From Hyphomicrobiales bacterium (GTDB lineage: Bacteria; Pseudomonadota; Alphaproteobacteria; Rhizobiales; Kaistiaceae), in assembly GCA_017305635.1 (NCBI GenBank), contig JAFKKF010000006.1, positions 781,594-845,593 of the forward strand: a stretch of DNA of 64,000 nucleotides. Reading direction: 5' to 3'. Under the pieces are notes generated by a model that was not told the origin of the DNA, did not search any database, and saw only the letters and a program-made list of their open reading frames with translations. Position 1 is the stretch's first letter; each line of letters starts with the position of its first letter. A program made the translations under genes and the position numbers. Below are positions 20,401-27,086 of this stretch, piece after piece.

Positions 20401-20525
20401 CGATCTTCACGCTCTTCGTCGTGCCGATGTTCTACACCTTCATCTCCTCGAAGGTGCGCAAGCGCAACGACGAGCCGGTGGAACTGACGCCGGACGCGGC
20501 CCCCCATCCGGCGCCGGCCGAATAG
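17439..20525 (+). CDS. RND-family multidrug efflux transporter, inner-membrane pump
   Basis: The 1028-residue protein is a full-length HAE1-type RND pump that exports drugs or other toxic compounds using the proton gradient. It starts MSFSELFIRRPVLSTVVSFL, with about 12 membrane helices and two large periplasmic loops. Helix 4 contains GLVVDDAIVVVENI, carrying the Asp-Asp proton relay pair, and the C-terminal half has LITLVGLITKHGILMVEFANQ. It is coupled by a four-base overlap to its adaptor gene. No outer-membrane channel gene is adjacent, so it probably uses a shared TolC-like protein. The substrate is not predictable. Confidence 0.94.
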   Translation: MSFSELFIRRPVLSTVVSFLILLLGAQGIVSMSIRQYPKVDETVITVTTIYPGASSDVIQGFITSTIAKAVSSAEGVDYVTSKSSLGVSTVSVYMRLNADPDKSLTEVIAKVQQVRGQLPTEAQDPVIQKGTGFAFALMYLAARSDTMNPQQLTEYLTRVIQPRFATVDGVSDASILGAQEFAMRIWLDPDAMAARQVTATDVLGAIQASNFLSAPGKTKNEYYAYSIEAKTTLQDPAAFGELPVRSNVDQVVRLRDVARVELAAASTDVRVQFNGKDGVFLGIFGTPEANPLSVSAGVRRELPSIQQDIPQGMQITLLYDSTEAITASIEEVFKTIAEAAAIVVVVILLFLGSFRSVVIPIVTIPLSLIGVCFIMWALGYSLNTLTLLAMVLAIGLVVDDAIVVVENIHRHIEEGYKPLSAAILGMREISNAVISMTITLAAVFAPIAFTTGVTGALFREFALTLAGAVVISGFIALTVSPMMSARLLTAHGGRFQRIVDRIFEAIGGWYERRLTGSLKLRPLTLIIVAILIATTGFLFTKTSTELAPEEDQGALFSLVTAPQYATLQYTTAFLDEIDKRTSDIPEVTTRFQVAGSGGANSAFAAWVLKPWSERTRSQQQIQQEIQPRLDKVAGVQAFVFAIPSLPGTGGGLPVSFVVQSTEAADRVYEQAEAIRAKAMQSGKFIIVQNSVSFDMPQARVLIDRQRAASLGVAVSDIGNTLTALVGETSVAKFDRDSRAYDIIPQTPQEYRFNPESLGKFFVRASSGAMVPLSSVVTVETNATAPAIEQFNQLNSATLSGLPRPGVTTGDALATLQQIAAEQLPKGYFVQYAGQSRTEIAAGNTLLIAFGLAVVVIYLVLAAQFESFRDPLIIMMAVPLSLFGALVPLNMGLSTINIYTQVGLITLVGLITKHGILMVEFANQQREKRGLDRRTAIIESARVRLRPILMTTFAMVLGVLPLILSTGAGAKARFSMGLVIAAGMSVGTIFTLFVVPMFYTFISSKVRKRNDEPVELTPDAAPHPAPAE

Positions 20526-20572
20526 GACCGCTCGCCAGACCTGATGCAACCCTGATGCAATTCGGGGCCATG

Positions 20573-20597
20573 GGAACCTGGTCGCGCGGTTGCCGTT
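20573..20597 (+). promoter_or_regulatory. EcfG-type stress promoter (GGAAC-N16-CGTT)
   Basis: GGAAC at 20573-20577 is followed after exactly 16 bases by CGTT at 20594-20597. This is the pattern of the alphaproteobacterial general stress sigma factor EcfG. It ends 38 bases before the start of a small gene. Confidence 0.75.
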
Positions 20598-20635
20598 GAA
20601 CCTGTCAAGAGACGGATCGAACGGAGGTGCCCGCG

Positions 20636-20824
20636 ATGATGTCCGCGCGAGAACATCCGCTTGGCGATCTGGGCAAGGGACTGCGCGAGAGACTCGATGC
20701 CGGGCTGGAAAATCCACCGGAGCGCATGCATGCCCTGCTCGAACGCATGACGGGGCTTCTGTCCCCGCAGGAAGCAAGCGACGGCAACGCGAGTTGCCTG
20801 GATGGCAAGGGACCGGGCGCCTGA
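20636..20824 (+). CDS. Small hypothetical protein, probably stress-induced
   Basis: I do not recognise this 62-residue protein. It starts MMSAREHPLGDLGKGLRERL, is polar and helical in its first 45 residues, and has no membrane segment or signal peptide. Support for a real gene is strong. GGAGG lies eight bases before the ATG, a perfect EcfG promoter pattern lies just upstream, and a terminator stem overlaps the stop codon. It sits between the RND operon and a convergent oxidoreductase gene but looks like an independent transcript. Confidence 0.75.
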   Translation: MMSAREHPLGDLGKGLRERLDAGLENPPERMHALLERMTGLLSPQEASDGNASCLDGKGPGA

Positions 20825-20839
20825 CGGCGCCCGGTTCTT
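20812..20839 (+). terminator. Terminator whose loop contains the stop codon of the small gene
   Basis: ACCGGGCGCC (20812-20821) pairs perfectly with GGCGCCCGGT (20826-20835) around a TGAC loop, followed by TCTTC. The TGA stop of the 62-residue protein is in the loop. The T-run is short, but the stem is strong. Confidence 0.7.
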
Positions 20840-20850
20840 CATGTCGCGTC

Positions 20851-22179
20851 CTATTGCGCGGCGGCCAGGGCCCCGTCGCCGGCGGAGGCTTCCATCTCCT
20901 TGCGGATGCGGACGGCAAGCGCGGCTTCGTCGAGCGCCACGTCTGAGGCCCGCACGATGGCGCCAGCAGCGACGTTCTTCTTCAGCTTCACGCCGTGGGC
21001 GAGGCCGATCGGGAGGGCGCCCTCGGCAAGGCTCCGCGATGCCGGGATGAGCTTGCCGTAGACCGTGAAGCCGCCCTCGCCGTCGAGCATCTCGCCGGCG
21101 GTCAGCGCGCGCTTCGCCACTGCGACGCAGTCGCCCCGCCAGGCGCGCGTCGCGCCGGTCGGCTGGCCGAGGAGGGCGGCGTTGAGGATCGAGACCGAAA
21201 GCTCCAGGCCGATGAGGTGGTAGGGCCGGTAGAGCGCGGCGTAGCGGCCGCTCGCGTCGGTGGTCATGCCATACTGCTTGAAGCAGGCGGCGGCATAGTC
21301 GTTGGGCGCGCGGAAGACGACATAGACGCCCCAGCGCAGGTCCCGGAAGACCGGGCGGCCGTCGCGCTCGAGCGAGGAGACGACCTCGACCATGCCGTCG
21401 CCGGCGAGCTGGCCGCCATCGGCGGCGGGCTTCAGGAGCGTCGGCAGGTGGTCGACGCCGCAGGGCGGAAAGGCGAGACCGTCATCGGGCACGTCGAGGA
21501 GACAGGCATTGGCGACGGCGGCCATCTCCAGCGCAGACTTGGTGCCGTCGAGGAAGGAGTTGAACATCTGCGGGTTCATGCCCGCCTTCTTCGCCTCCTC
21601 CGGCGTCAGGCCGTAATGCGCCCAGACGCCGTCCGGCGTCACCTGATGGTAAGCGGGCAGGTACTTGGTGCCCTTGCCGGCGGCGGTGACGTGGAAGCCC
21701 GTGGCGCGCGCCCAATCGACCATCTCGGCGATCAGCGCCGGCTGGTCGCCATAGGCCATCGAATAGACGACGCCGCGCTCGCGGGCGCGGCGGGCGAGGA
21801 GCGGACCGGCGAGCGCGTCGGCCTCGACGTTGACCATGACGATGGGCTTGCGCGCATCGATCGCGGCGAGCGCATGGGCGATGCCGGCGGCGGGATTGCC
21901 GGTCGCCTCGACGACGACGTCGACATAGGCATCGTCGAAGATGTCGGCGGCCTTGGTCGTGAAGCGGGTGCGGGCGATGCGCGCCTCGTCCCAGCCGACG
22001 TTGCGGCAGGCGTTCTTCGCGCGTTCGGGATCGAGGTCGAGGATGGCGGAGACCTCGAGGCCGGTGATGGTCGGCACCTGCGAGAGGAACATCGAGCCGA
22101 ACTTGCCGGCGCCGATCAGGGCGGTGCGCACGGGCTTGCCGCCGGCAAGGCGCTCGGCGAGGCGGGTGGTCAGGTTCAT
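20851..22179 (-). CDS. NAD(P)-dependent oxidoreductase with C-terminal SAF domain (homoserine dehydrogenase-like)
   Basis: This 442-residue protein has an N-terminal Rossmann fold with TALIGAGKFGSMFLSQ and a catalytic half with VVVEATGNPAAG and YLPAYHQVTPDGVWAHYGL. A C-terminal SAF-like domain (about 355-430) has LPIGLAHGVKLKKNVAAGAIV. Such proteins occur beside sugar or polyol transport operons and are annotated as homoserine dehydrogenase-like or SAF-domain oxidoreductases. The true substrate is not known to me. It follows the ROK regulator gene by 63 bases on the same strand. I infer a role in the catabolism of the sugar handled by the divergent genes. Confidence 0.8.
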   Translation of the reverse strand: MNLTTRLAERLAGGKPVRTALIGAGKFGSMFLSQVPTITGLEVSAILDLDPERAKNACRNVGWDEARIARTRFTTKAADIFDDAYVDVVVEATGNPAAGIAHALAAIDARKPIVMVNVEADALAGPLLARRARERGVVYSMAYGDQPALIAEMVDWARATGFHVTAAGKGTKYLPAYHQVTPDGVWAHYGLTPEEAKKAGMNPQMFNSFLDGTKSALEMAAVANACLLDVPDDGLAFPPCGVDHLPTLLKPAADGGQLAGDGMVEVVSSLERDGRPVFRDLRWGVYVVFRAPNDYAAACFKQYGMTTDASGRYAALYRPYHLIGLELSVSILNAALLGQPTGATRAWRGDCVAVAKRALTAGEMLDGEGGFTVYGKLIPASRSLAEGALPIGLAHGVKLKKNVAAGAIVRASDVALDEAALAVRIRKEMEASAGDGALAAAQ

Positions 22180-22242
22180 GGGTCGTCAGGCTCCCTTTGC
22201 CGGCGCGGAAATCCTCCGGCGCCGGGCATTCTTGGTCTCGGT

Positions 22243-23529
22243 TCAGTTGGTGGGCGAAAGGTCGTCGGCGGCCTCCGGCACTGCCGCCCCGCGCAGGTCT
22301 CCGGGGTCGCGGAAGAGCAGCTCGCGGTCGCGCATGAACTTGGCGAGGAGCGGCAGGCTGGCGCCGCCGATGGCGCGCGCGCGGTACCCGATCAGGCCCT
22401 CGATGATCGAAAGCGGCGGCAGCCCGGTGCGCTCCAGCGCCTCGAACTTTTCGCGCACGCGCTCGACGATGCGCGTGCGGTACGCGGTCGGCATGGCGCC
22501 GTCGATGATCGCCGCCTGCATGTCGATGAGCGCGCTCGCCGAGACGAGGGCATGGGCGATGCCGCCCGCGACCTCGTCGATCCAGGCCTCCATGACGTCC
22601 TCGGCGATGGTCGGCCAGCCGGCATCCTGCGACACGCTTGCCGGGTCGCCGCCGCTCGCGGTCAGGCGCTGCTCCAGGTTGTAGATCGAGGCGACATGGA
22701 GCAGCGGGCGGAACTCGCCCCGGTTGCCCGGGCGCTCGACCGGCACCAGCATCTGCCCGATCGATCCGGCATAGCCGCTCCGTCCGGGAAACAGGTTGCC
22801 GTTGATGACGAGGCCGCCGCCGACGAACCAGGCGATGAAGACGTAGAGGAATTCGGGATATTTCGCGGCGCGGCCGAAGAGATACTCGGCGGCGCAGCCG
22901 GCGGTGGCGTCGTTGCAGAGATAGACGGGGAAGTCGAAGTGGCGGGCGATCTCGCCCTGCAGGTCGAAGCCGCGCCAGCCCTGCATGGCGCCGGGCGCGG
23001 CGCCGACTTCCTTCTCCCAGTTCCACAATTCGAAGGGCGTCGCGATGCCGAGGCCGGCAATGCGCGCGCCTTCCTTCTCGGTGAGGCCGGCGAGCATCGC
23101 CCCGCAGGCTTCCTTGACGAATTCGACCACCGGCTCGGGACTGGGGAAGGGATAGGCGAGGTGGAGGTCGCGGCGGATGCCGCCGACGAAATCCATCAAG
23201 ACGATGTCGCAGCTCCGCCGGCCGATCTTGACGCCGAAGGAGAGGGCGCCGTCGGGGTTGAGCGAGAGCGGGACGGAGGGTTGGCCGATGCGGCCGCGGC
23301 GCGGTGCCTCCTTGCGCAGGAGCCCGTCCGCCTCGAGCTGGCCGACGATCTGCGAGACGGTAGGCGGTGACAGGCCGGTCAGCCGGGCGAGGTTGGCCTT
23401 AGGCAGCGAGCCGTGCTGGCGGATGAGGGAGAGGACGAGGCGCTCGTTGTAGAGCCGCACGCCGGTCTGGTTGGTGCCGCGGCGCGGGCCGGGCTGGAAG
23501 TCATCCCCCATCCTGCCGACATCGACCAT
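22243..23529 (-). CDS. ROK-family transcriptional regulator
   Basis: This 428-residue protein has an N-terminal winged helix (LPKANLARLTGLSPPTVSQIVGQLEADGLL) and a ROK domain with GFDLQGEIARHFDFPVYLCNDATAGCAAEYLFG and GGGLVINGNLFPGRSGYAGSIGQM. Such proteins repress sugar genes and respond to a sugar or sugar phosphate. The ATG at 23529 is preferred over an upstream in-frame start because GGAGGAG lies seven bases before it. It is divergent from an FrcB-like gene, with a large palindrome between them. The neighbour suggests a fructose-type regulator (FrcR-like), which is inference. Confidence 0.9.
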   Translation of the reverse strand: MVDVGRMGDDFQPGPRRGTNQTGVRLYNERLVLSLIRQHGSLPKANLARLTGLSPPTVSQIVGQLEADGLLRKEAPRRGRIGQPSVPLSLNPDGALSFGVKIGRRSCDIVLMDFVGGIRRDLHLAYPFPSPEPVVEFVKEACGAMLAGLTEKEGARIAGLGIATPFELWNWEKEVGAAPGAMQGWRGFDLQGEIARHFDFPVYLCNDATAGCAAEYLFGRAAKYPEFLYVFIAWFVGGGLVINGNLFPGRSGYAGSIGQMLVPVERPGNRGEFRPLLHVASIYNLEQRLTASGGDPASVSQDAGWPTIAEDVMEAWIDEVAGGIAHALVSASALIDMQAAIIDGAMPTAYRTRIVERVREKFEALERTGLPPLSIIEGLIGYRARAIGGASLPLLAKFMRDRELLFRDPGDLRGAAVPEAADDLSPTN

Positions 23530-23573
23530 CCCTTGCTCCTCCGGGTGGCGAGCCTGCGTCCGGCCGCGCCCCC

Positions 23574-23612
23574 GAGTCAATAGATAAGTTAGGCTAACTT
23601 ACTTATTGACTC
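23574..23612. promoter_or_regulatory. 39-bp near-perfect palindrome, probable ROK operator
   Basis: The site reads the same on both strands except for two mismatched pairs near its ends and the central base. The core TAAGTTAG, one base, CTAACTTA is a perfect 17-bp palindrome. Both outer arms end in TTGACTC read outward, so the -35 hexamers of the two divergent promoters may lie within the palindrome. It sits midway between the ROK gene and the binding-protein gene. Confidence 0.75.
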
Positions 23613-23715
23613 CCGGCCTGGGGACGTGTTGAGTGCAGCCTCGGCGACAGGGAGGTCGCCGGGTCCGCAGGGCGAGAGCCGCTGCGCGAATTTTCATAAT
23701 CGGGAGGAATTTCAT

Positions 23716-24744
23716 ATGAAGTTTCGGACCTTGAAGTGGGCGGCCGCCGGTGCGGCATTCGCCTTCGCCGCCGGCCTCGCGCCGGCGAGCGCCGACGACG
23801 TCCTGATCGGCCTTGTCACCAAGACCGACAACAACCCCTTCTTCGTGAAGATGCGCGAAGGCGCCGAGGCCAAGGCCAAGGAGCTCGGCGTGCAGTTCCA
23901 GGCCTTCGCCGGCAAGTTCGACGGCGACAATGACGGCCAGGTCGCGGCGATCGAGAACCTGATCTCGGCCGGTGCCAAGGGCATCCTCATCACCCCCAGC
24001 GACACCAAGGGCATCGTCCCCACGATCCAGAAGGCGCGTGACGCCGGCATCCTCGTGATCGCCCTCGACACGCCGCTCGACCCGATCGACGCTGCCGACG
24101 CCACCTTCGCCACCGACAACTTCAAGGCCGGCGAGCTGATCGGCGAATGGGCCGCCAAGACCCTCGGCGACAAGACCAAGGACGCCAAGATCGCCTTCCT
24201 CGACGCGCTCGAGCAGCAGCCGACCGTCGACGCGATGCGCGACCAAGGCTTCATGAAGGGCTTCGGCATCGACATCAAGGATCCGAACCGCTACCTCGAC
24301 GAGGATGATCCCCGCATCGTCGGCCATGCCTGGGGCAAGGGCGCCGAGGACGGCGGCCGCACCGGCATGGAGCAGCTCCTCCAGAAGGAGCCGGACACCA
24401 ACGTCGTCTACACGATCAACGAGCCGACCGCGGCCGGTGCCTACGAGGCGATCAAGGCCGTCGGCAAGGAAGGCCAGGTCCTCGTGGTCTCGGTCGACGG
24501 CGGCTGCCCGGGCGTGAAGAACGTCCAGGCCGGCGTCATCGGCGCCACCTCGCAGCAGTATCCGCTGCTCATGGCCTCCAAGGGCGTCGAGGCGATCGTC
24601 GAATACGTGAAGACCAAGAAGAAGCCCGAGCCGACCCCCGGCCTCAACTTCTTCAATACCGGCGTGAGCCTGGTCACCGACAAGCCGGTCGACGGCGTGC
24701 CGTCGATCTCGGTCGAGGAAGGCCTCAAGCTCTGCTGGGGCTGA
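23716..24744 (+). CDS. Sugar ABC transporter periplasmic binding protein, FrcB-like
   Basis: This 342-residue protein has a signal peptide ([20 protein letters not shown], ending ASA-DD) and the fold of ribose/fructose-type binding proteins. The blocks [62 protein letters not shown] and the C-terminus EEGLKLCWG agree with what I recall of fructose-binding FrcB of Sinorhizobium. The two Cys residues may form a disulfide. GGGAGGAA precedes the ATG. It is the first gene rightward from the palindrome. Unusually, no permease or ATPase gene follows. A terminator and a kinase gene come next. Confidence 0.85.
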   Translation: MKFRTLKWAAAGAAFAFAAGLAPASADDVLIGLVTKTDNNPFFVKMREGAEAKAKELGVQFQAFAGKFDGDNDGQVAAIENLISAGAKGILITPSDTKGIVPTIQKARDAGILVIALDTPLDPIDAADATFATDNFKAGELIGEWAAKTLGDKTKDAKIAFLDALEQQPTVDAMRDQGFMKGFGIDIKDPNRYLDEDDPRIVGHAWGKGAEDGGRTGMEQLLQKEPDTNVVYTINEPTAAGAYEAIKAVGKEGQVLVVSVDGGCPGVKNVQAGVIGATSQQYPLLMASKGVEAIVEYVKTKKKPEPTPGLNFFNTGVSLVTDKPVDGVPSISVEEGLKLCWG

Positions 24745-24790
24745 TGAAATCTCCCTGCGCCGCGGTCTCCGCGTCCGCGGCGTAACTTAC

Positions 24791-24829
24791 GGGGAGGATG
24801 GGCGGCAGCTCCCGTCCTCCCCTTCTTCC
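24791..24829 (+). terminator. Terminator or attenuator between the binding-protein and kinase genes
   Basis: GGGGAGGATGGG (24791-24802) pairs with CCCGTCCTCCCC (24811-24822), with one T-G wobble, and is followed by TTCTTCC. A second perfect 8-bp hairpin, CGCCGCGG with CCGCGGCG (24758-24782), lies just upstream. Together they should lower transcription into the kinase gene relative to the binding protein. Confidence 0.7.
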
Positions 24830-24898
24830 ATGTGAAGTGCCCCGCTGCCGGCATGGTTGGATGCGGCGCCCGGCGCCCGCGAAGAACAAAAAGATCCA

Positions 24899-25918
24899 AT
24901 GACTCGCAGGGGAATCCTTACCGGCGGCACCTGGTGCGTCGACCGCAACCTCCTCGTCGACCAGTGGCCCGCCGAGAACGGACGCGCCGACATCCTCGAC
25001 CTCGTCATGAATGGCGGCGGCTCGGGGTGCAACCTCGCCATCGACATCCGCAAGCTCGATGCCCGGATGCCGGTCGCCACCATCTGCCTCGTCGGGGATG
25101 ATGCGGACGGCCATTTCCTCAAGGCCGAGGCCGAGGAGAACGGTGTCGACACGACCGACTTCATGCTCATCGGCGAGGCGATGACCGACTATACCCACGC
25201 CTATTCCTCGAAGGCGACCGGGCGGCGGACCCACATCTCCTATTTCGGCACCAGCCACCTGCTGACGCCCGATCATTTCGACTTCGCCAGGAGCACCCAC
25301 AAGTACCTGCATCTCGGCCTGCCGGGCATCCACCGGCTCATGGACGCGCCCTTCGCGGGCGATGCCAATGGCTGGGTGACGGTCCTGAAGAAGGCGCGGA
25401 CGGCGGGCCTGAAGACCAATATCGAGCTTGCCAGCATTCCGGGCGAGCGGCTGGCGGCGCTGGTGCGCCCCTGCCTGCCGCACCTCGACCTCGTGGTGGT
25501 CAATGACGCGGAGATCGCCGGCATTGCCGGCATCCCGGTGGAGGGCGCCGTCGGCACCGACCCGGAGACCTGCATCAGGGCGGCGAAGATCGTCCTCGAA
25601 ATGAGCGCCGCCGACCTCGTCGTCGCGCATTTCCCGAAGGGCGGCGTCGCCGTCGCCCGCGATGGCTCGGTCACGACGAAGGCTTCCGTCAACGTGCCGC
25701 CGGCCGCCACGGTCGGCGCCAATGGCGCGGGCGATGCCTTCGCCGCCGGCTTCCTCTACGGGGTCCACGAGGGCTGGAGCGTCGAGCGCTGCCTGGTGCT
25801 CGCCCACGCGACCGCCGCGGCCTCGCTCCGCAACATATCCACCACGGCGTCGGTGGTACCGGTCGCCGAATGCCTGAAACTTGCCGACCAGTGGGGTTGG
25901 CGCGCGTCGCTGCAATGA
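24899..25918 (+). CDS. PfkB-family carbohydrate kinase
   Basis: This 339-residue sugar kinase has the PfkB N-terminal glycine pair (VMNGGGSGCNLAIDIRKL) and the C-terminal signature VGANGAGDAFAAGF with the anion hole and catalytic Asp. Ribokinase-fold substrate residues follow the usual order. The ATG at 24899 starts the recognisable domain (MTRRGILTGGTWCVDRN). An earlier GTG/ATG extension is not conserved-looking. It lies 154 bases after the binding-protein gene and 78 bases before an aldolase-like gene. It probably phosphorylates the imported sugar. The sugar itself is unproven. Confidence 0.88.
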   Translation: MTRRGILTGGTWCVDRNLLVDQWPAENGRADILDLVMNGGGSGCNLAIDIRKLDARMPVATICLVGDDADGHFLKAEAEENGVDTTDFMLIGEAMTDYTHAYSSKATGRRTHISYFGTSHLLTPDHFDFARSTHKYLHLGLPGIHRLMDAPFAGDANGWVTVLKKARTAGLKTNIELASIPGERLAALVRPCLPHLDLVVVNDAEIAGIAGIPVEGAVGTDPETCIRAAKIVLEMSAADLVVAHFPKGGVAVARDGSVTTKASVNVPPAATVGANGAGDAFAAGFLYGVHEGWSVERCLVLAHATAAASLRNISTTASVVPVAECLKLADQWGWRASLQ

Positions 25919-25996
25919 TCTGACGGTGCCCTTGCACGAAGCGCGAGTAGACAACAGAACGCCCGTCGCCCGACCGAAGGAATTGAGGAGCTACAG

Positions 25997-26980
25997 ATGA
26001 GCAAGATTCTCGACAAGAAGCTGGCCAATATCCGCGCCGGCAAGTACAAGCCCGCCGATTTCATCATCGCCGACGCCAAGGACGGCGACATCGGCTTCGG
26101 CCGCGCGGCGCCGGGCGCCGATGCCTCCGGCAAGATGAAGAGCCGCGAGACGCACCTCCAGGCGATCCGCGACATGACCAATTCCGGTCTCGTCGACGTC
26201 ATGCTGATGTCGGCCTCGACGGCGGAGCGCCTGTCCGAGGAAGGGCTCTTCAAGAAGAGCAAGGTGACGCCGGCGATCCGCCTCAACGACACGACCGACA
26301 TCTGGTCGGCGCGCGGCGGCCGCTACAAGGAAGCCGCTTCGCGGCACCACCGCACGGCGCGCATCGACCAGGCCAAGAAGTATGTCGACCTCGGCCTCTA
26401 TTCGGTGACCTTCTCCAACGAGCGCGACATCGACGCGATCAATGCCGAGGCCTATTCCGACTTCCGCGCCGAGGCCGGCGCGAACAAGATGCGGCACTTC
26501 CTCGAGATCTTCAATCCGGCCTTCGACATCAAGCTGGCGAGCAAGGCCGACATCGGCAGCTTCATCAACGACAACATCGTGCGCACGCTCGCCGGCGTCA
26601 TGTCGGAGGACTTCCCGGCCTTCCTCAAGCTCCAGTACAATGGCCCGCGCGCCATGGAGGAGCTCTCCTCCTACGATCCCGCGTCGCTGATCGTCGGCAT
26701 CCTCGGCGGCGCCGCCGGCACGACCCGCGACACGTTCGAGCTGCTCAGCCAGTCGGAGAAGTACGGCGCCCGCGTCGCGCTCTTCGGCCGCAAGATCCAC
26801 TTCGCCGAGTCGCCGATCGACATCGTCACGCTGATGCGCGAGATCGTCGCCCGCACGGTCACGCCGGCCGAGGCGGTGAAGGCCTATCACGGCGCGCTGC
26901 AGAAGAAGGGCATCAAGCCGGCCCGGTCGCTCGCCGATGACAGCCAGCTCACCGAGACGCCGCTGAAGCTCGCCGCCTGA
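25997..26980 (+). CDS. Class I aldolase-like TIM-barrel protein
   Basis: This 327-residue protein does not belong to a family I can name with certainty. Its strands alternate as in a (beta/alpha)8 barrel: DFIIADAKDGDIGFG, VDVMLMSAST, VTPAIRLND, YSVTFSN, MRHFLEIFNP, FLKLQYNG and SLIVGILGG. The Lys in FLKLQYNG is where class I aldolases of the LacD/FbaB kind carry the Schiff-base Lys. GAGG precedes the ATG. Behind a PfkB kinase and an FrcB-like protein, a sugar phosphate aldolase is the natural role. A terminator with five T follows. Confidence 0.6.
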   Translation: MSKILDKKLANIRAGKYKPADFIIADAKDGDIGFGRAAPGADASGKMKSRETHLQAIRDMTNSGLVDVMLMSASTAERLSEEGLFKKSKVTPAIRLNDTTDIWSARGGRYKEAASRHHRTARIDQAKKYVDLGLYSVTFSNERDIDAINAEAYSDFRAEAGANKMRHFLEIFNPAFDIKLASKADIGSFINDNIVRTLAGVMSEDFPAFLKLQYNGPRAMEELSSYDPASLIVGILGGAAGTTRDTFELLSQSEKYGARVALFGRKIHFAESPIDIVTLMREIVARTVTPAEAVKAYHGALQKKGIKPARSLADDSQLTETPLKLAA

Positions 26981-27001
26981 GGCGGTCCGGACGGACATCG
27001 G

Positions 27002-27034
27002 GGGGTGCGGTCCGCGAGGGCCGCGCCCCTTTTT
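27002..27034 (+). terminator. Rho-independent terminator after the aldolase-like gene
   Basis: GGGGTGCGG (27002-27010) pairs with CCGCGCCCC (27021-27029), with one wobble pair, and is followed by TTTTT. It ends the kinase-aldolase transcript. Confidence 0.8.
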
Positions 27035-27086
27035 CGTGCCCGAACGTCAAAGTTGTGCCCCGCCCGATCGGGTGTAGGATCGGGCG

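Noticed and set aside
18582..20918. A 778-codon minus-strand frame across the RND pump
   Set aside because: It is the His/Arg/Asp-rich mirror of a well-conserved pump gene, with no ribosome site or family motif.
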